Source of the DNA: CAZUNO01 sp964621445 [NCBI: Candidatus Hadarchaeota archaeon]
GTDB lineage: Archaea; CAYQAE01; CAYVLA01
DNA: 52,498 nucleotides
Reading direction: 5' to 3'
Assembly: GCA_964621445.1 (NCBI GenBank)
Contig: CAZUNO010000021.1
Coordinates: 1 to 52,498, forward strand
The notes below the pieces were generated by a model. The model was not told the DNA's origin and did no database searches. It worked only from the letters and a program-made list of their open reading frames with translations. Positions 24,220 through 33,844 of the stretch are shown here, one piece after another. Positions within the stretch are counted from its first letter, which is position 1. Each line of letters begins with the position of its first letter. A program made the position numbers and the translations under genes.

Positions 24220-26673
24220 TTGACCCCAACCATCCATATGATAGCTAATGCACATATCGACCCAGTTTGGCTATGGGTCTGGCAAGATGGTCTGGAAGTT
24301 GCCAGGTCCACCTGCCTCGATGCAGTTGATCTCCTTAGGAAATACCCCCGATACACATTCACCCGTAGTTCGGCTGCGGTTTACAGGTGGATCGAGCAGA
24401 CCGATCCGGACCTCTTTGAGGAAATAACAAGGCTTGTAAAGGAAGATCGTTGGAACATCGTTAATGGATGGTGGGTACAACCAGACTGTAACATCCCATG
24501 TGGTGAATCCCTGGTAAGGCAGGGGCTGTACGGCCAGCTATATTTTGAAGAAAAGTTCGGGAAAAGGGCCAAAGTAGGATTTAACGTGGATACCTTTGGC
24601 CACTGCATATCACTACCCCAGATACTCAGAAAATGCGGACTCAACTCATATGTATTTCACAGGCCTGGAAGCCATGAAAAGAAGCTTTCCAATGATCTAT
24701 TCAACTGGGAATCCCCCGACGGTTCCCGGGTCCTTGCCGCCCGGATTGATGGATATGGAGCCGGGAGCATGGAGGATCTTGAAAAGAAGCTGAGTAAGGC
24801 GAGGGAAAGATCTCGCAAATCCGGAATGGACACCATGTGTTTCTATGGTCACGGTGACCATGGAGGTGGACCGGTGGAGGAGATGGTCCAAGAAATTCAG
24901 GAGCTCAGTGAAACACGTGAAGATGCCAGTATTGAGTTCAGCACTCCCGAACGGTTTTTTGACTCCGTATGGGATGCCAGTGAAGAACTTCCCGTCCTCC
25001 AGGATGAGCTCCAGCACCATTCGCGGGGCTGCTACACGGTGGTTTCGGAGATAAAGAGAATGAACCGGGAGCTTGAAATCCTGCTCCTGAACGCCGAGAA
25101 ATTCTGTGCCCTTTGCTCCCTGCTCTATGGTGCGGAATATCCGAGGGAGATATTGAGAGAATCCTGGCATACCCTGCTATTCCACCAGTTCCATGACGTG
25201 CTTGCCGGGACGTCCATTAGGCCTGCTTATGATGATGCAATGAACAGGCTTAAGGCCGCCCAAATTGCAGCAAGATCCAGGATGGAAATGGCGATCGAAA
25301 CTCTATCCTCGAGAATTAATACCGCGGCGAGAGAAGGACACCAAATACTGGTAATAAACCCGGCCTACTACGAAAGGGAAGATCAGATCGAATTCCAGGA
25401 AACTCTGGATACGGACTCCGGATTAAAGGTAATAGATGATGAAGACCGCATACATGAAGTCCAGGTCCTATCATCGCGTGAAATAGAGGGAAGGAAAAGG
25501 GTACGCGGAATATTCACGGCTGAGCTCCCCCCCGCCGGGTATCGAGTTTTTTGGATACGCAAGGGGGACGCGGTTAAGAAATCGGGCTTGGAGACCCCCG
25601 ACACCCGGATATCTAATTCCCGCTACCTGCTCAAGGTTGATCCCCAAACGGGATTCCTGACCAGCATAGTGGAGGTTGAATCGGGAAGGGAATATCTCAA
25701 CGGGCCATGCAGACCCTTGATCCTGAGGGACGAAAGCGACACCTGGAGCCATGACGTGGACGGTTACAGGGACGAGATCGGGAGCTTTCAAATGAGGGGT
25801 TCTCCCAGGGTGAAATCCGGCCAAGTAAGATCCTTGATCACCACCGATTTCAAATATGAAGACTCCAGTCTCACCCTAAAATACGAGTTAAACGGTGACA
25901 GTCCAGTGATCTATTGCCGGATGGATCTGGACTGGCATGAAAAGCATAAGATGCTCAAGATGTCCATCCCCATAGCTACCTCTCGTCCCAGGGCCCTCTA
26001 TGAGGTCCCCTATGCTACCGTGGAGAGACCAACCAACGGGGAGGAGGAACCGGGCCAGCGTTGGGTGGATGTAATTGGGTCAGGGGATGATGGTTCTGAG
26101 AAATCCTTGCTGGTTCTCAACGATTCAAAATATGGCTTCGATGTACTGGATTCCGAGATTAGAGTTAGCATAGTAAGAAGCCCTGTCTACGCCTTTCACA
26201 GGCCCAGGAAGGTGGACCCCGATAAGACCTATCTGTACACAGATCAGGGCAAGCATGAACTCGATCTCGGTCTCGTACCTCATGGGCGTATGGAAATCTA
26301 CACCAAATTCTCCCTGGCAGAGGCGTTCAACAACCGGCCCTTCTTGGCCTTTTCCAATAAACATCAAGGGGAACTCCCGACATCGGCCAGTCTAATCTCT
26401 GCTGAGCCTAGGAATTTGGCGATAACCGCCTTTAAGATTTCGGAGAGGGACGAGAGGGGCATAGTTCGGGTTTTCGAATCATCTGGCCAGAAAACGAGCG
26501 GGATGATTAGGCTTCCACTAATTGACGTTAAAATCCCGGTTCAACTTGACCCCTGGGAGGTCAAGACATATGCTTTCAGTCCGGACGGTGTTCAGGCGGA
26601 AAATAACATGCTGGAAATAGATATCTCGGAATCCGAGAAGAAGTTATATTCGCCGCGGCCAGGGAACAATTGA
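24220..26673 (+). CDS. alpha-mannosidase, glycoside hydrolase family 38
   Basis: The GH38 catalytic domain is clear: 'NAHIDPVWLWVWQDG' with the metal-binding His12/Asp14, 'GFNVDTFGHC' with the expected nucleophile Asp124, 'FYGHGDHGGGP' and 'HQFHDVLAGTSI'. A central three-helix domain and C-terminal beta-sandwich domains ('DTWSHDVDGYRDEIGSFQMR', 'LYTDQGKHE') follow. The enzyme hydrolyses alpha-mannosides (for example N-glycan or mannan-derived oligosaccharides). There is no signal peptide, so it works inside the cell. The start is a TTG at 24220 with AGGTG at 24210-24214; only five residues precede the first conserved strand. It is followed after a single base by a UroD-like gene, indicating tight coupling. 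The length of 817 residues is typical of the family. Confidence 0.95.
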   Translation: MTPTIHMIANAHIDPVWLWVWQDGLEVARSTCLDAVDLLRKYPRYTFTRSSAAVYRWIEQTDPDLFEEITRLVKEDRWNIVNGWWVQPDCNIPCGESLVRQGLYGQLYFEEKFGKRAKVGFNVDTFGHCISLPQILRKCGLNSYVFHRPGSHEKKLSNDLFNWESPDGSRVLAARIDGYGAGSMEDLEKKLSKARERSRKSGMDTMCFYGHGDHGGGPVEEMVQEIQELSETREDASIEFSTPERFFDSVWDASEELPVLQDELQHHSRGCYTVVSEIKRMNRELEILLLNAEKFCALCSLLYGAEYPREILRESWHTLLFHQFHDVLAGTSIRPAYDDAMNRLKAAQIAARSRMEMAIETLSSRINTAAREGHQILVINPAYYEREDQIEFQETLDTDSGLKVIDDEDRIHEVQVLSSREIEGRKRVRGIFTAELPPAGYRVFWIRKGDAVKKSGLETPDTRISNSRYLLKVDPQTGFLTSIVEVESGREYLNGPCRPLILRDESDTWSHDVDGYRDEIGSFQMRGSPRVKSGQVRSLITTDFKYEDSSLTLKYELNGDSPVIYCRMDLDWHEKHKMLKMSIPIATSRPRALYEVPYATVERPTNGEEEPGQRWVDVIGSGDDGSEKSLLVLNDSKYGFDVLDSEIRVSIVRSPVYAFHRPRKVDPDKTYLYTDQGKHELDLGLVPHGRMEIYTKFSLAEAFNNRPFLAFSNKHQGELPTSASLISAEPRNLAITAFKISERDERGIVRVFESSGQKTSGMIRLPLIDVKIPVQLDPWEVKTYAFSPDGVQAENNMLEIDISESEKKLYSPRPGNN

Positions 26674-26674
26674 T

Positions 26675-27733
26675 ATGAACAAACGGGAGAGAGTTCTCAG
26701 GGCGGTGGAGATGCGTAGACCCGACCGCCTGCCCATACTGCATGAATACTTACCCGCTGCCATGCTCCAACACGGTCATGGATTGATCGAACTTCTTGCC
26801 AAGTACCCGAATGACTTCGGGTCCTCGCAGCACACCATCCCAAAGGTCTCGGAACTCTCTCCCTCCTACCGGGCCGGTGAATCTCGTGATGAGTGGGGAA
26901 CGGTTTGGAGGTCGACTGCAGACGGTATACACGGACAGGTTATAGACTACCCAATTAAGAATTGGGAAGATGCCGCGGAATACGAGTTCCCGGAACTCCC
27001 CGGCGATGAAGAGATAAAAAGAAGGAAAGAACAGGTCGCAGAGGCCAAGAAACGGATCTTCGTCAGGGCGGGTTTCAATCCCGGCAACTATTTTGAGAGG
27101 CTCCAATGGCTAACGGGTTTCAAAACGGTGCTTACCAGCTTGGTAAGGAGACCACCCCAGTTTGTGCAATTTGCCGACAGGCTCCTCGAATACTGTCTGG
27201 AATCGATCTCAAAAATACTGGAAACCGACCCCGACTGCGTCACCTTCGCCGATGACTGGGGGGCCCAGGACAGGCTCTTGATCAGGCCTCAAATATGGGA
27301 GGACTTCTTCAGGCCCCGATACGAAAGGATGTTCAGTCTAGTCCGGGAAAACGGTGCATACGTGCAATTCCACTCCGATGGTTACATAATTGACATAATA
27401 GAATCCCTTCACGAGATCGGTGTTAACATCCTCAACCCTCAATTTTCCTGCCATGACCTCGAAGAATTGGCCGATGTCACCCGGGGAAGACTTTGCATAC
27501 TTTCGGACATAGACCGTCAGGATCTCCTCCCCAGGGGGACCAGGGAACAGATCAGGGAATACGTCGAAAACATGATTGATCTCTTCGGAAGGCGGAACCA
27601 GGGTGGCCTAATAGGCAGGGGCGAATTGAACAAGGACGTACCTCTCAAGAACGTAAAGGCCCTCTATGATTCATTACTCGAATATGGTAAATACAACTGG
27701 AATCCAAGCCAGCGATTAGGCCAGGGACCCTAG
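26675..27733 (+). CDS. UroD/MtaA-like superfamily protein 2
   Basis: The start 'MNKRERVLRAVEMRRPDRLPI' is typical of the methyltransferase (MtaA/CmuA) branch of the uroporphyrinogen-decarboxylase superfamily. The TIM barrel continues through 'DPDCVTFADDWGAQDRLLI' and 'VQFHSDGYIIDIIESLHEIGVNILNPQ'. The usual zinc-site His-x-Cys is His-Ser-Asp here, so the thiol-activating metal site may be absent or different. Other members transfer methyl groups between corrinoid and thiols. Its ATG is one base after the stop of the GH38 gene, so translation is probably coupled. A role in demethylating sugar units released by the mannosidase is an attractive but unproven idea. Confidence 0.85.
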   Translation: MNKRERVLRAVEMRRPDRLPILHEYLPAAMLQHGHGLIELLAKYPNDFGSSQHTIPKVSELSPSYRAGESRDEWGTVWRSTADGIHGQVIDYPIKNWEDAAEYEFPELPGDEEIKRRKEQVAEAKKRIFVRAGFNPGNYFERLQWLTGFKTVLTSLVRRPPQFVQFADRLLEYCLESISKILETDPDCVTFADDWGAQDRLLIRPQIWEDFFRPRYERMFSLVRENGAYVQFHSDGYIIDIIESLHEIGVNILNPQFSCHDLEELADVTRGRLCILSDIDRQDLLPRGTREQIREYVENMIDLFGRRNQGGLIGRGELNKDVPLKNVKALYDSLLEYGKYNWNPSQRLGQGP

Positions 27734-27768
27734 TTTCTTGGTTTAATGTCCAAGCGGTCATTGGTGAC

Positions 27769-29817
27769 TCACGATCCCCCATCTCGGAGGGCATCCACCA
27801 ATTTCTCCGTATCGCTGATCGGTTGTCCACAAGCGAAGTTACTACATACATATGCCATTGATCCCTCCTCGCTGGCAGGTATATCCCTGAGATAGGGTGC
27901 CAATTCCAGGATTCCTGAATCCTCCGGGTCATCAGGTCGGTGGAGAATCACGTTGTTAGGAAGATATTTGTCTCTCATCTCGTCAAGCATCCTCTCCGTG
28001 CTTTCGGACTGAAGGGGGCCGGTGATAACCACTTCTGAACCGGGAGCGAGGGCAAAACCAAGAGCGGAAAGGAAGTAACTATGGGCAGCGGGAGAATTGC
28101 GTACCTGCCCGGAGAAGAAGCTAACCGTCTTCCAGGCCTTCTGCTCTAGCTCCGTGTTTCCAGTTATTCTGGAAAGCCTGAGCATATCTAACAATGCAAC
28201 CGAATTACCGGAGGGAATGGATCCATCATATGCCTTCTTCTCCCTGGTTAGAATTGCCTCAACATAATCTGGTGTCAAGAAGAGACCTCCTTCTGGATCC
28301 CAAAAATGTTCAAGCATGAAATTAACCAGGCTTAGAGAATGTTGTATATGAATCGCTTTAAAATCAGCCTCGTACAACTCCATGAGGCCCCAGGCCAAGA
28401 ATGCGTAATCGTTCAATGTGCCATCTATTCCGGCCTCTCCCCTCCCATACCGGTGCATGAGCTTCCCGTCTGCGTCAAGCATGGTACCAACGATGAAATC
28501 AGCTGCCTTCCGAGCGGCATTTAGGTATTCTTCACTGTTCAGTACCCATGCCCCCCTGGCCAGGGCCGCAATTGCCAGGCCATTCCAATCGGTGAGTATC
28601 TTGCGGTCAGTTTCCGGTTTCTCTCGATCTTCCCTTGCCTCAAGTAGCTTCTTCCGGACTTCACCTTGCACTTTGGCCGGTACCTTGTCCCTTTTCCCGG
28701 GTTCGAGGTGCAATATGTTTTCTCCCTCTCCCCCCTGGGGAAAATTTCCCTCCGCTCCAACGCCAAAGATGGGGAAGGCAATCTCCGCCTCCTCCCCCAA
28801 TATCTCCTGTATCTCTTCCTGGGTCCAAGTGTAATATGCTCCCTCCTCACCATCAACATCCGCATCCTGAGCGGAGAAAAAGGCCCCTTCAGGAGACCTC
28901 ATTTCCCTGAGCATGTAGGCAAATACCTCCTCCGCGGTGGACGCGAACTCCTCCTGACCAGTAGCCTGATAAGCCTCCAGATAGGTTAGGGCGAGCATTG
29001 CTTGATCGTATAGCATCTTCTCAAAATGTGGGATCAGCCATGCCTCATCCGTGGAGTACCTGTGAAAGCCAAATCCTAACTGGTCAAATATCCCGCCATT
29101 CCTCATGGCCCTAATGGTCTTGGTGACCATGTCCATTGCCGTCCGTGACCCAGATCGGCGCCAGTATCGGAGTAGGAATAGGAGATTGTGTGGTGAGGGA
29201 AACTTGGGCTTGGTTCCAAAACCTCCATGAATTTCATCAAATTGATCCAAAAGCTGGCCGTATGCCTCCTCCAAAACCGTCTCATCCAGATCCCCACCAC
29301 CTTCCCCGCGAGATCCTTCCTGGATTTCTTCTACGATCATCTCTGCCCTTTCGATCAAATACCTCCTGTCCTCCTTCCAGAGAGAGCTAATTCTGGGAAC
29401 CAGGTCTTTCATTCCCACACGGCCAAATCGATTTTCCTTCGGGAGGTAGGTCCCGGCGAAAAACGGCTTCTTATCCGGGGTCATGATAATTGTTAATGGC
29501 CAGCCCCCCGATCCGGTCATCATCTGACATACCTTCATGTATATGCTGTCAAGGTCCGGGCGTTCCTCCCGATCAACCTTTATGTTCACGAAGGTTGCGT
29601 TCATCAACCCAGCCACATCCTCATCCTCAAATGACTCGCGGGCCATCACGTGGCACCAGTGACAAGTAGAATAACCGATTGACAGAAATATGGGTTTGCC
29701 CTCTCTCTTCGCCTTCCTGAAAGCCCTGGGACACCAGGGATACCAATTGACGGGATTATCGGCGTGTTGCCTTAGATATGGGCTTTTTTCCTCTGCCAGG
29801 TGATTAAGTCTTGACAT
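27769..29817 (-). CDS. DUF255 thioredoxin-domain protein (YyaL/SPATA20 type)
   Basis: The N-terminal thioredoxin-like domain carries '[20 protein letters not shown]' and '[18 protein letters not shown]', with the Cys52-x-x-Cys55 pair. '[14 protein letters not shown]' and '[20 protein letters not shown]' are further family hallmarks. A long alpha/alpha-barrel domain resembling N-acylglucosamine epimerases fills residues ~190-680 ('[20 protein letters not shown]', '[17 protein letters not shown]', '[18 protein letters not shown]'). At 682 residues it is full length. The biochemical role of this family is not firmly known; redox and sugar-related functions have been suggested. It is transcribed away from the CAP-domain gene, with 235 bases between them. 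Confidence 0.93.
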   Translation of the reverse strand: MSRLNHLAEEKSPYLRQHADNPVNWYPWCPRAFRKAKREGKPIFLSIGYSTCHWCHVMARESFEDEDVAGLMNATFVNIKVDREERPDLDSIYMKVCQMMTGSGGWPLTIIMTPDKKPFFAGTYLPKENRFGRVGMKDLVPRISSLWKEDRRYLIERAEMIVEEIQEGSRGEGGGDLDETVLEEAYGQLLDQFDEIHGGFGTKPKFPSPHNLLFLLRYWRRSGSRTAMDMVTKTIRAMRNGGIFDQLGFGFHRYSTDEAWLIPHFEKMLYDQAMLALTYLEAYQATGQEEFASTAEEVFAYMLREMRSPEGAFFSAQDADVDGEEGAYYTWTQEEIQEILGEEAEIAFPIFGVGAEGNFPQGGEGENILHLEPGKRDKVPAKVQGEVRKKLLEAREDREKPETDRKILTDWNGLAIAALARGAWVLNSEEYLNAARKAADFIVGTMLDADGKLMHRYGRGEAGIDGTLNDYAFLAWGLMELYEADFKAIHIQHSLSLVNFMLEHFWDPEGGLFLTPDYVEAILTREKKAYDGSIPSGNSVALLDMLRLSRITGNTELEQKAWKTVSFFSGQVRNSPAAHSYFLSALGFALAPGSEVVITGPLQSESTERMLDEMRDKYLPNNVILHRPDDPEDSGILELAPYLRDIPASEEGSMAYVCSNFACGQPISDTEKLVDALRDGGS

Positions 29818-30025
29818 ATTCTTCCTTCCTCTGATTGGCTCCTGGCCAATATTCCCAAAATGATACGGGGAAATGGATTAGAAGCTATTCCATCGAACTA
29901 TACCTCCCGTTGATGAATCTAAGCTACTTACTGCACCACCGACAGATAAGGGCATTTTGATTAGGAAATCCATTATGGACTTGAGATTCTTCCAATCCCC
30001 AGGGACTGAATAATCGCCAGCTTCT

Positions 30026-30041
30026 AGAGCTCCGGAGTTCT
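30026..30041. promoter_or_regulatory. 16-bp palindrome before the CAP-domain gene
   Basis: AGAGCTCCGGAGTTCT is self-complementary except for one G-T pair. It sits 11 bases before the ATG at 30053 and could be an operator or a leader hairpin. The rest of 29818-30052 shows only AT-rich promoter-like boxes and no gene. Confidence 0.3.
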
Positions 30042-30052
30042 CAGAATTCGAG

Positions 30053-33000
30053 ATGGCATCATTGCCTAGGTTGATCCTGCTCGCTCTATTATTGATCCCA
30101 GCATCTACAATCTATGCAATTGACACCGAAGAGGAGGCCTTCCTCACCGAGATCAACGATTACAGGGCAAGCTATGGTCTCGATCCACTTTCATTATCTC
30201 CCACCTTGACCAATGCCTCCGAGGGCCACAGTCGAGATATGGCCAACAATGACTACTTCTCCCATACCGGTCTCGACGGGAGGTCACCATTTGATAGGAT
30301 GAGGGACGCTGGATATGATTACCCCACATCTATGGGAGAGAACATCGCCGCCGGATTCACAACCGCCCAACAGGTGTTTGAGGGGTGGAGGAACTCCCCT
30401 AGTCACAACGAGACAATGCTCTACCCCTCCTTCGTGGTCATAGGGATCGGTCGTCATTACAATCCCTCCTCCACCTACAATTGGTACTGGACGACTGATT
30501 TTGGGGGCTATGACGATTCCGGGTACCAGCCATCCCCTCCTCCAAAAGTTCAGATATCATCCCCAACCCATCCTGAACAGGGCAAATGGTACTCCTGCAA
30601 CGATACCACACTTGTTTGGAGTACGGATAGGGAAGCGGAGGGCTTCAGCTATCTCTTCGACCAGAATCCTCTTACCAACCCCGATACCACAGCCGATTGT
30701 GATTGCCTTCAGGTAAGTTTCAACGGGGTGGAGGACGGCACGTGGTACTTTCATCTAAGAGCGAAAGGAGAGGGCGGCTGGGGTGGAGCCAGACATTTCG
30801 CCCTGCACATCGATACAACTGCTCCTGACCCCCCTCCCATCAGCTCGTCCTCCCATCCCGTACAGGGCGAGCAATACCAGAATCCAGACCTCGAACTCCA
30901 GTGGACCCCTCCACAGGATGAATCCGGAATTGCTGGATATAGCTATCTATTGGATAGAAATCCCACCACCGTTCCCGACCAGGTCAGCGAAGGCTTGATA
31001 AGCGAAAAAAATTTCCCGGGTCTCGAGGAGGGTCCCTGGTATTTCCACCTCAGAGCCAGGGACCACGCCACTAACTGGGGAGCCGTCTCCCACTTCAGGA
31101 TAGAAATTAGAACCCCACCGGATGCAAATTTCTCTGCAAACCCTCGGGACGGCCCGGAGCCCTTGAGGGTTGATTTCACCGACCTTAGCTATTCTTCCGG
31201 GGAGATCGCCGGGCGATCATGGGATTTCGGCGATGGAGAAGCCAGCGATCAGACAAACCCCACCCATTACTACCAAAGTCCTGGCCTTTATACCGTGAAT
31301 CTGACGGTTTGGGAGGCGGATGGCGACGTCGACTCGGAAGTGAGAACTGACTTCATATCCGTCTCAGATGTCCAGCCGAACCAGACGGTGGTGGACCAAG
31401 CAAGCAGAGCCTGGTCACCGATAATCGGATTGGAGACCACTGGGGTATTGGCAAGCCAGGATTCATGCATCGCCCCATCCGCCCCTAATGAAATTCATGG
31501 TCATAATCAGGGACTGGTCATTGATTCCCATGGATCTAAAACATACCTGGAGTACGAACTCGGACCCGGCCAGGTATCGGGCAATGTTTTGAGAGCTACT
31601 CTCGCTCTTTATCTTTCCAATTTTATGGGAACGTCCTCCACTACCGTCTCGATCTCATACCTCCTCGACGCCGAATGGGCGGAAGGAAATCTGAGTTGGG
31701 AGAACCGTCCTGATACGGAAATTCACGAACTTGTATCATTGACCCTCGACCCATCCCTTTCGGGGCAGTACGTGTTCTTCGAATTACCTTCCCGGGTGGA
31801 GGAAGCTCTGGCCCTGGACAAAATAACCTTTGTGCTATCCATCGAATCCCCGGATTCGCGATTGGAATTCTCTTCCAGGGAGTCCTGCCTTAGGCCAGTA
31901 TTGGCCATCGGACATTCCGAGCTTCCAGTCCATGAATTAGAGGTTAGATCCCTTGATGATTCCGGGCTATTCGAAAATCACGGGCAAATATCCATCGATG
32001 GTACGCCCTTCTCGCCTCCCGATTCCCTGAAGGTGGTCGAGGGACCCTACAATGTTACCTATGTACCTGGATACCTGTTTAAGGAATGGTTAGTGGAAGG
32101 GGATGTCGAGGTTTCAGAGGAAAATTCGCGAACGACAAGGATAACCGTAGAGGGTAATGGAAGCCTTACTGCCCATGGAGAACTCACTAACCTCACCTAC
32201 CGCCACGATAACGGTCAAATGCAATATGACTTTTTGGGGGAGAGCGGAGAGGCCTTTGCGGTGTCCTTCTCGCCGGTCTTCAAATGCAGTGTGAATGCAG
32301 TCTCCGTCTATCTAAGCCATGTTCTCCCATCCCAGGAAGACGCCTTCCTGGTCTACCTAGAGGGACAGGATGGAAGTAACCTTTCCAGCCCTATCAGATA
32401 TGACCCCGACCAAACGGGTTGGAATCGCATCACTTTCGAGGAGCCCATTGTAGTTGAGGGAGTCTTTCTAGTCTGCCTCGAATTCCTCAATGATAATGAG
32501 CCCAATATTGGAATCCACGAAGAATTTCTAAACACCAGTTTCACGCTTGAAGAAGAGAAATGGCGGCCTTATCCGGCAGATTTCATGGTAAGAAGCCATG
32601 TTGAAAACCAAAGACCTCTTCTTAGGATCACGAAAATTTCGGCCTATTATCAGCAGGAACGCCCCGAGGTTGGAGACGAGATACAACTTGTGTGCAAGAT
32701 ATCCCCCCAGATGACCGCAGCGGTAGACGTTAACTCCACATCTCCCAGTGGGCATGAATTCAATACGACCCTAGTAAGCAACTCAACTGGTCATTTTTTC
32801 CTTAACTTCCAACCCTCAGTTGCAGGTCTCTGGTCCTTTACCTTCCGATTTCAGGGAGATGAAAATAAGGCTCCAGAACTAAAGACCCTGGACATCAATA
32901 TATCAAGAGGTGAAGTACAGATTAAGGTCCAATGTCCCTTCAGTAGTTACTTCGGGGAAGCGATACATATCCATGCATCATCAACCCCATTTCCGGTTCC

Positions 33001-33844
33001 CCTCAACCTTGAGATCAATGAAAAAGGCGGATGGAAATTAATAAGCACCATGAACCCATCCCCGAATGGTACCTGTCATTGGCTGGTATATCCTCCCCAC
33101 GCGGGGAGTTATTCCTTCAGGGTCACTTGGCCCGGAGACCAAAATTTGGGCCAATACTCCAGGATTAAGAACCACACCGTGTTCCGGGCAGATTCCGAAA
33201 TCATCCTCACGGCAAAGGAGCAAACGGTCGCCTATGGTTCATCGATAAAATTTGGTGGAACGATCAGCCCCTCCACGGTCGCCCGTGTGATATTGGAGAA
33301 ATGGCACGACTCCGGATGGACCACCCATGCCGAAGTCAACTCATCCCTGAACGGATCATACAAATTCTCATGGACACCTTCTTCCACAGGACACGTTTGG
33401 TTTCGCTCAAGATGGGAGGGAAACCAGGATCTTAGAGGGTCCAGTAGCGAGGTAGTTTCCATAAAAATTAGCAAGGCCAAAAGCAACCTCTCATGCCTGG
33501 CTGAGCCATCACATCTGGAACTCAATGAGACCACATGCATCATAGGACACATAGAGCCCCCAACACAAGCCGAGGTTCTAATCGATCTCATCGAACCTAA
33601 CGAAATGAGCAAATCGATAATGGTGATGACCAACTCTAGCGGGTTCTTCCACCATAATTTAACTCCTGAAAGGAATGGTACATGGAGAATAGTAGCTTCA
33701 TGGAAAGGGGATGAATCCTATTATGGACATTCCTCACCCGAGATCTTGATACATATCGGGTCCCTGGTGGGCACTGCCTTGCGGGTCCTACTCCTTTTGC
33801 CTTTTCTAATCCTCCCTATCTCTAGCCAAAGGGAGACTAAATGA
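30053..33844 (+). CDS. large secreted CAP/PKD multidomain surface protein
   Basis: A signal peptide (residues 1-23) precedes a CAP/SCP domain (about 28-155: 'FLTEINDYRASYGLDPL', 'GHSRDMANNDYFSHTGLDGR', 'MGENIAAG', 'WRNSPSHNETML'). Two related beta-sandwich repeats follow (about 165-360, each ending 'WYFHLRA'), then a PKD domain ('WDFGDGEASDQTNPTHYY', about 365-440). A DNRLRE-type domain ('YLLDAEWAEGNLSWENRP'), a jelly-roll-like region and several Ig-like repeats come next. A C-terminal hydrophobic helix ('ALRVLLLLPFLILPI') ends in a short basic tail. The protein is probably displayed on the cell surface for adhesion or matrix binding. It is the largest gene in the window. Its stop codon abuts the stop of the convergent TPP-enzyme gene with no base between. 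Many Asn-x-Ser/Thr sites fit archaeal surface glycosylation. Confidence 0.88.
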   Translation: MASLPRLILLALLLIPASTIYAIDTEEEAFLTEINDYRASYGLDPLSLSPTLTNASEGHSRDMANNDYFSHTGLDGRSPFDRMRDAGYDYPTSMGENIAAGFTTAQQVFEGWRNSPSHNETMLYPSFVVIGIGRHYNPSSTYNWYWTTDFGGYDDSGYQPSPPPKVQISSPTHPEQGKWYSCNDTTLVWSTDREAEGFSYLFDQNPLTNPDTTADCDCLQVSFNGVEDGTWYFHLRAKGEGGWGGARHFALHIDTTAPDPPPISSSSHPVQGEQYQNPDLELQWTPPQDESGIAGYSYLLDRNPTTVPDQVSEGLISEKNFPGLEEGPWYFHLRARDHATNWGAVSHFRIEIRTPPDANFSANPRDGPEPLRVDFTDLSYSSGEIAGRSWDFGDGEASDQTNPTHYYQSPGLYTVNLTVWEADGDVDSEVRTDFISVSDVQPNQTVVDQASRAWSPIIGLETTGVLASQDSCIAPSAPNEIHGHNQGLVIDSHGSKTYLEYELGPGQVSGNVLRATLALYLSNFMGTSSTTVSISYLLDAEWAEGNLSWENRPDTEIHELVSLTLDPSLSGQYVFFELPSRVEEALALDKITFVLSIESPDSRLEFSSRESCLRPVLAIGHSELPVHELEVRSLDDSGLFENHGQISIDGTPFSPPDSLKVVEGPYNVTYVPGYLFKEWLVEGDVEVSEENSRTTRITVEGNGSLTAHGELTNLTYRHDNGQMQYDFLGESGEAFAVSFSPVFKCSVNAVSVYLSHVLPSQEDAFLVYLEGQDGSNLSSPIRYDPDQTGWNRITFEEPIVVEGVFLVCLEFLNDNEPNIGIHEEFLNTSFTLEEEKWRPYPADFMVRSHVENQRPLLRITKISAYYQQERPEVGDEIQLVCKISPQMTAAVDVNSTSPSGHEFNTTLVSNSTGHFFLNFQPSVAGLWSFTFRFQGDENKAPELKTLDINISRGEVQIKVQCPFSSYFGEAIHIHASSTPFPVPLNLEINEKGGWKLISTMNPSPNGTCHWLVYPPHAGSYSFRVTWPGDQNLGQYSRIKNHTVFRADSEIILTAKEQTVAYGSSIKFGGTISPSTVARVILEKWHDSGWTTHAEVNSSLNGSYKFSWTPSSTGHVWFRSRWEGNQDLRGSSSEVVSIKISKAKSNLSCLAEPSHLELNETTCIIGHIEPPTQAEVLIDLIEPNEMSKSIMVMTNSSGFFHHNLTPERNGTWRIVASWKGDESYYGHSSPEILIHIGSLVGTALRVLLLLPFLILPISSQRETK

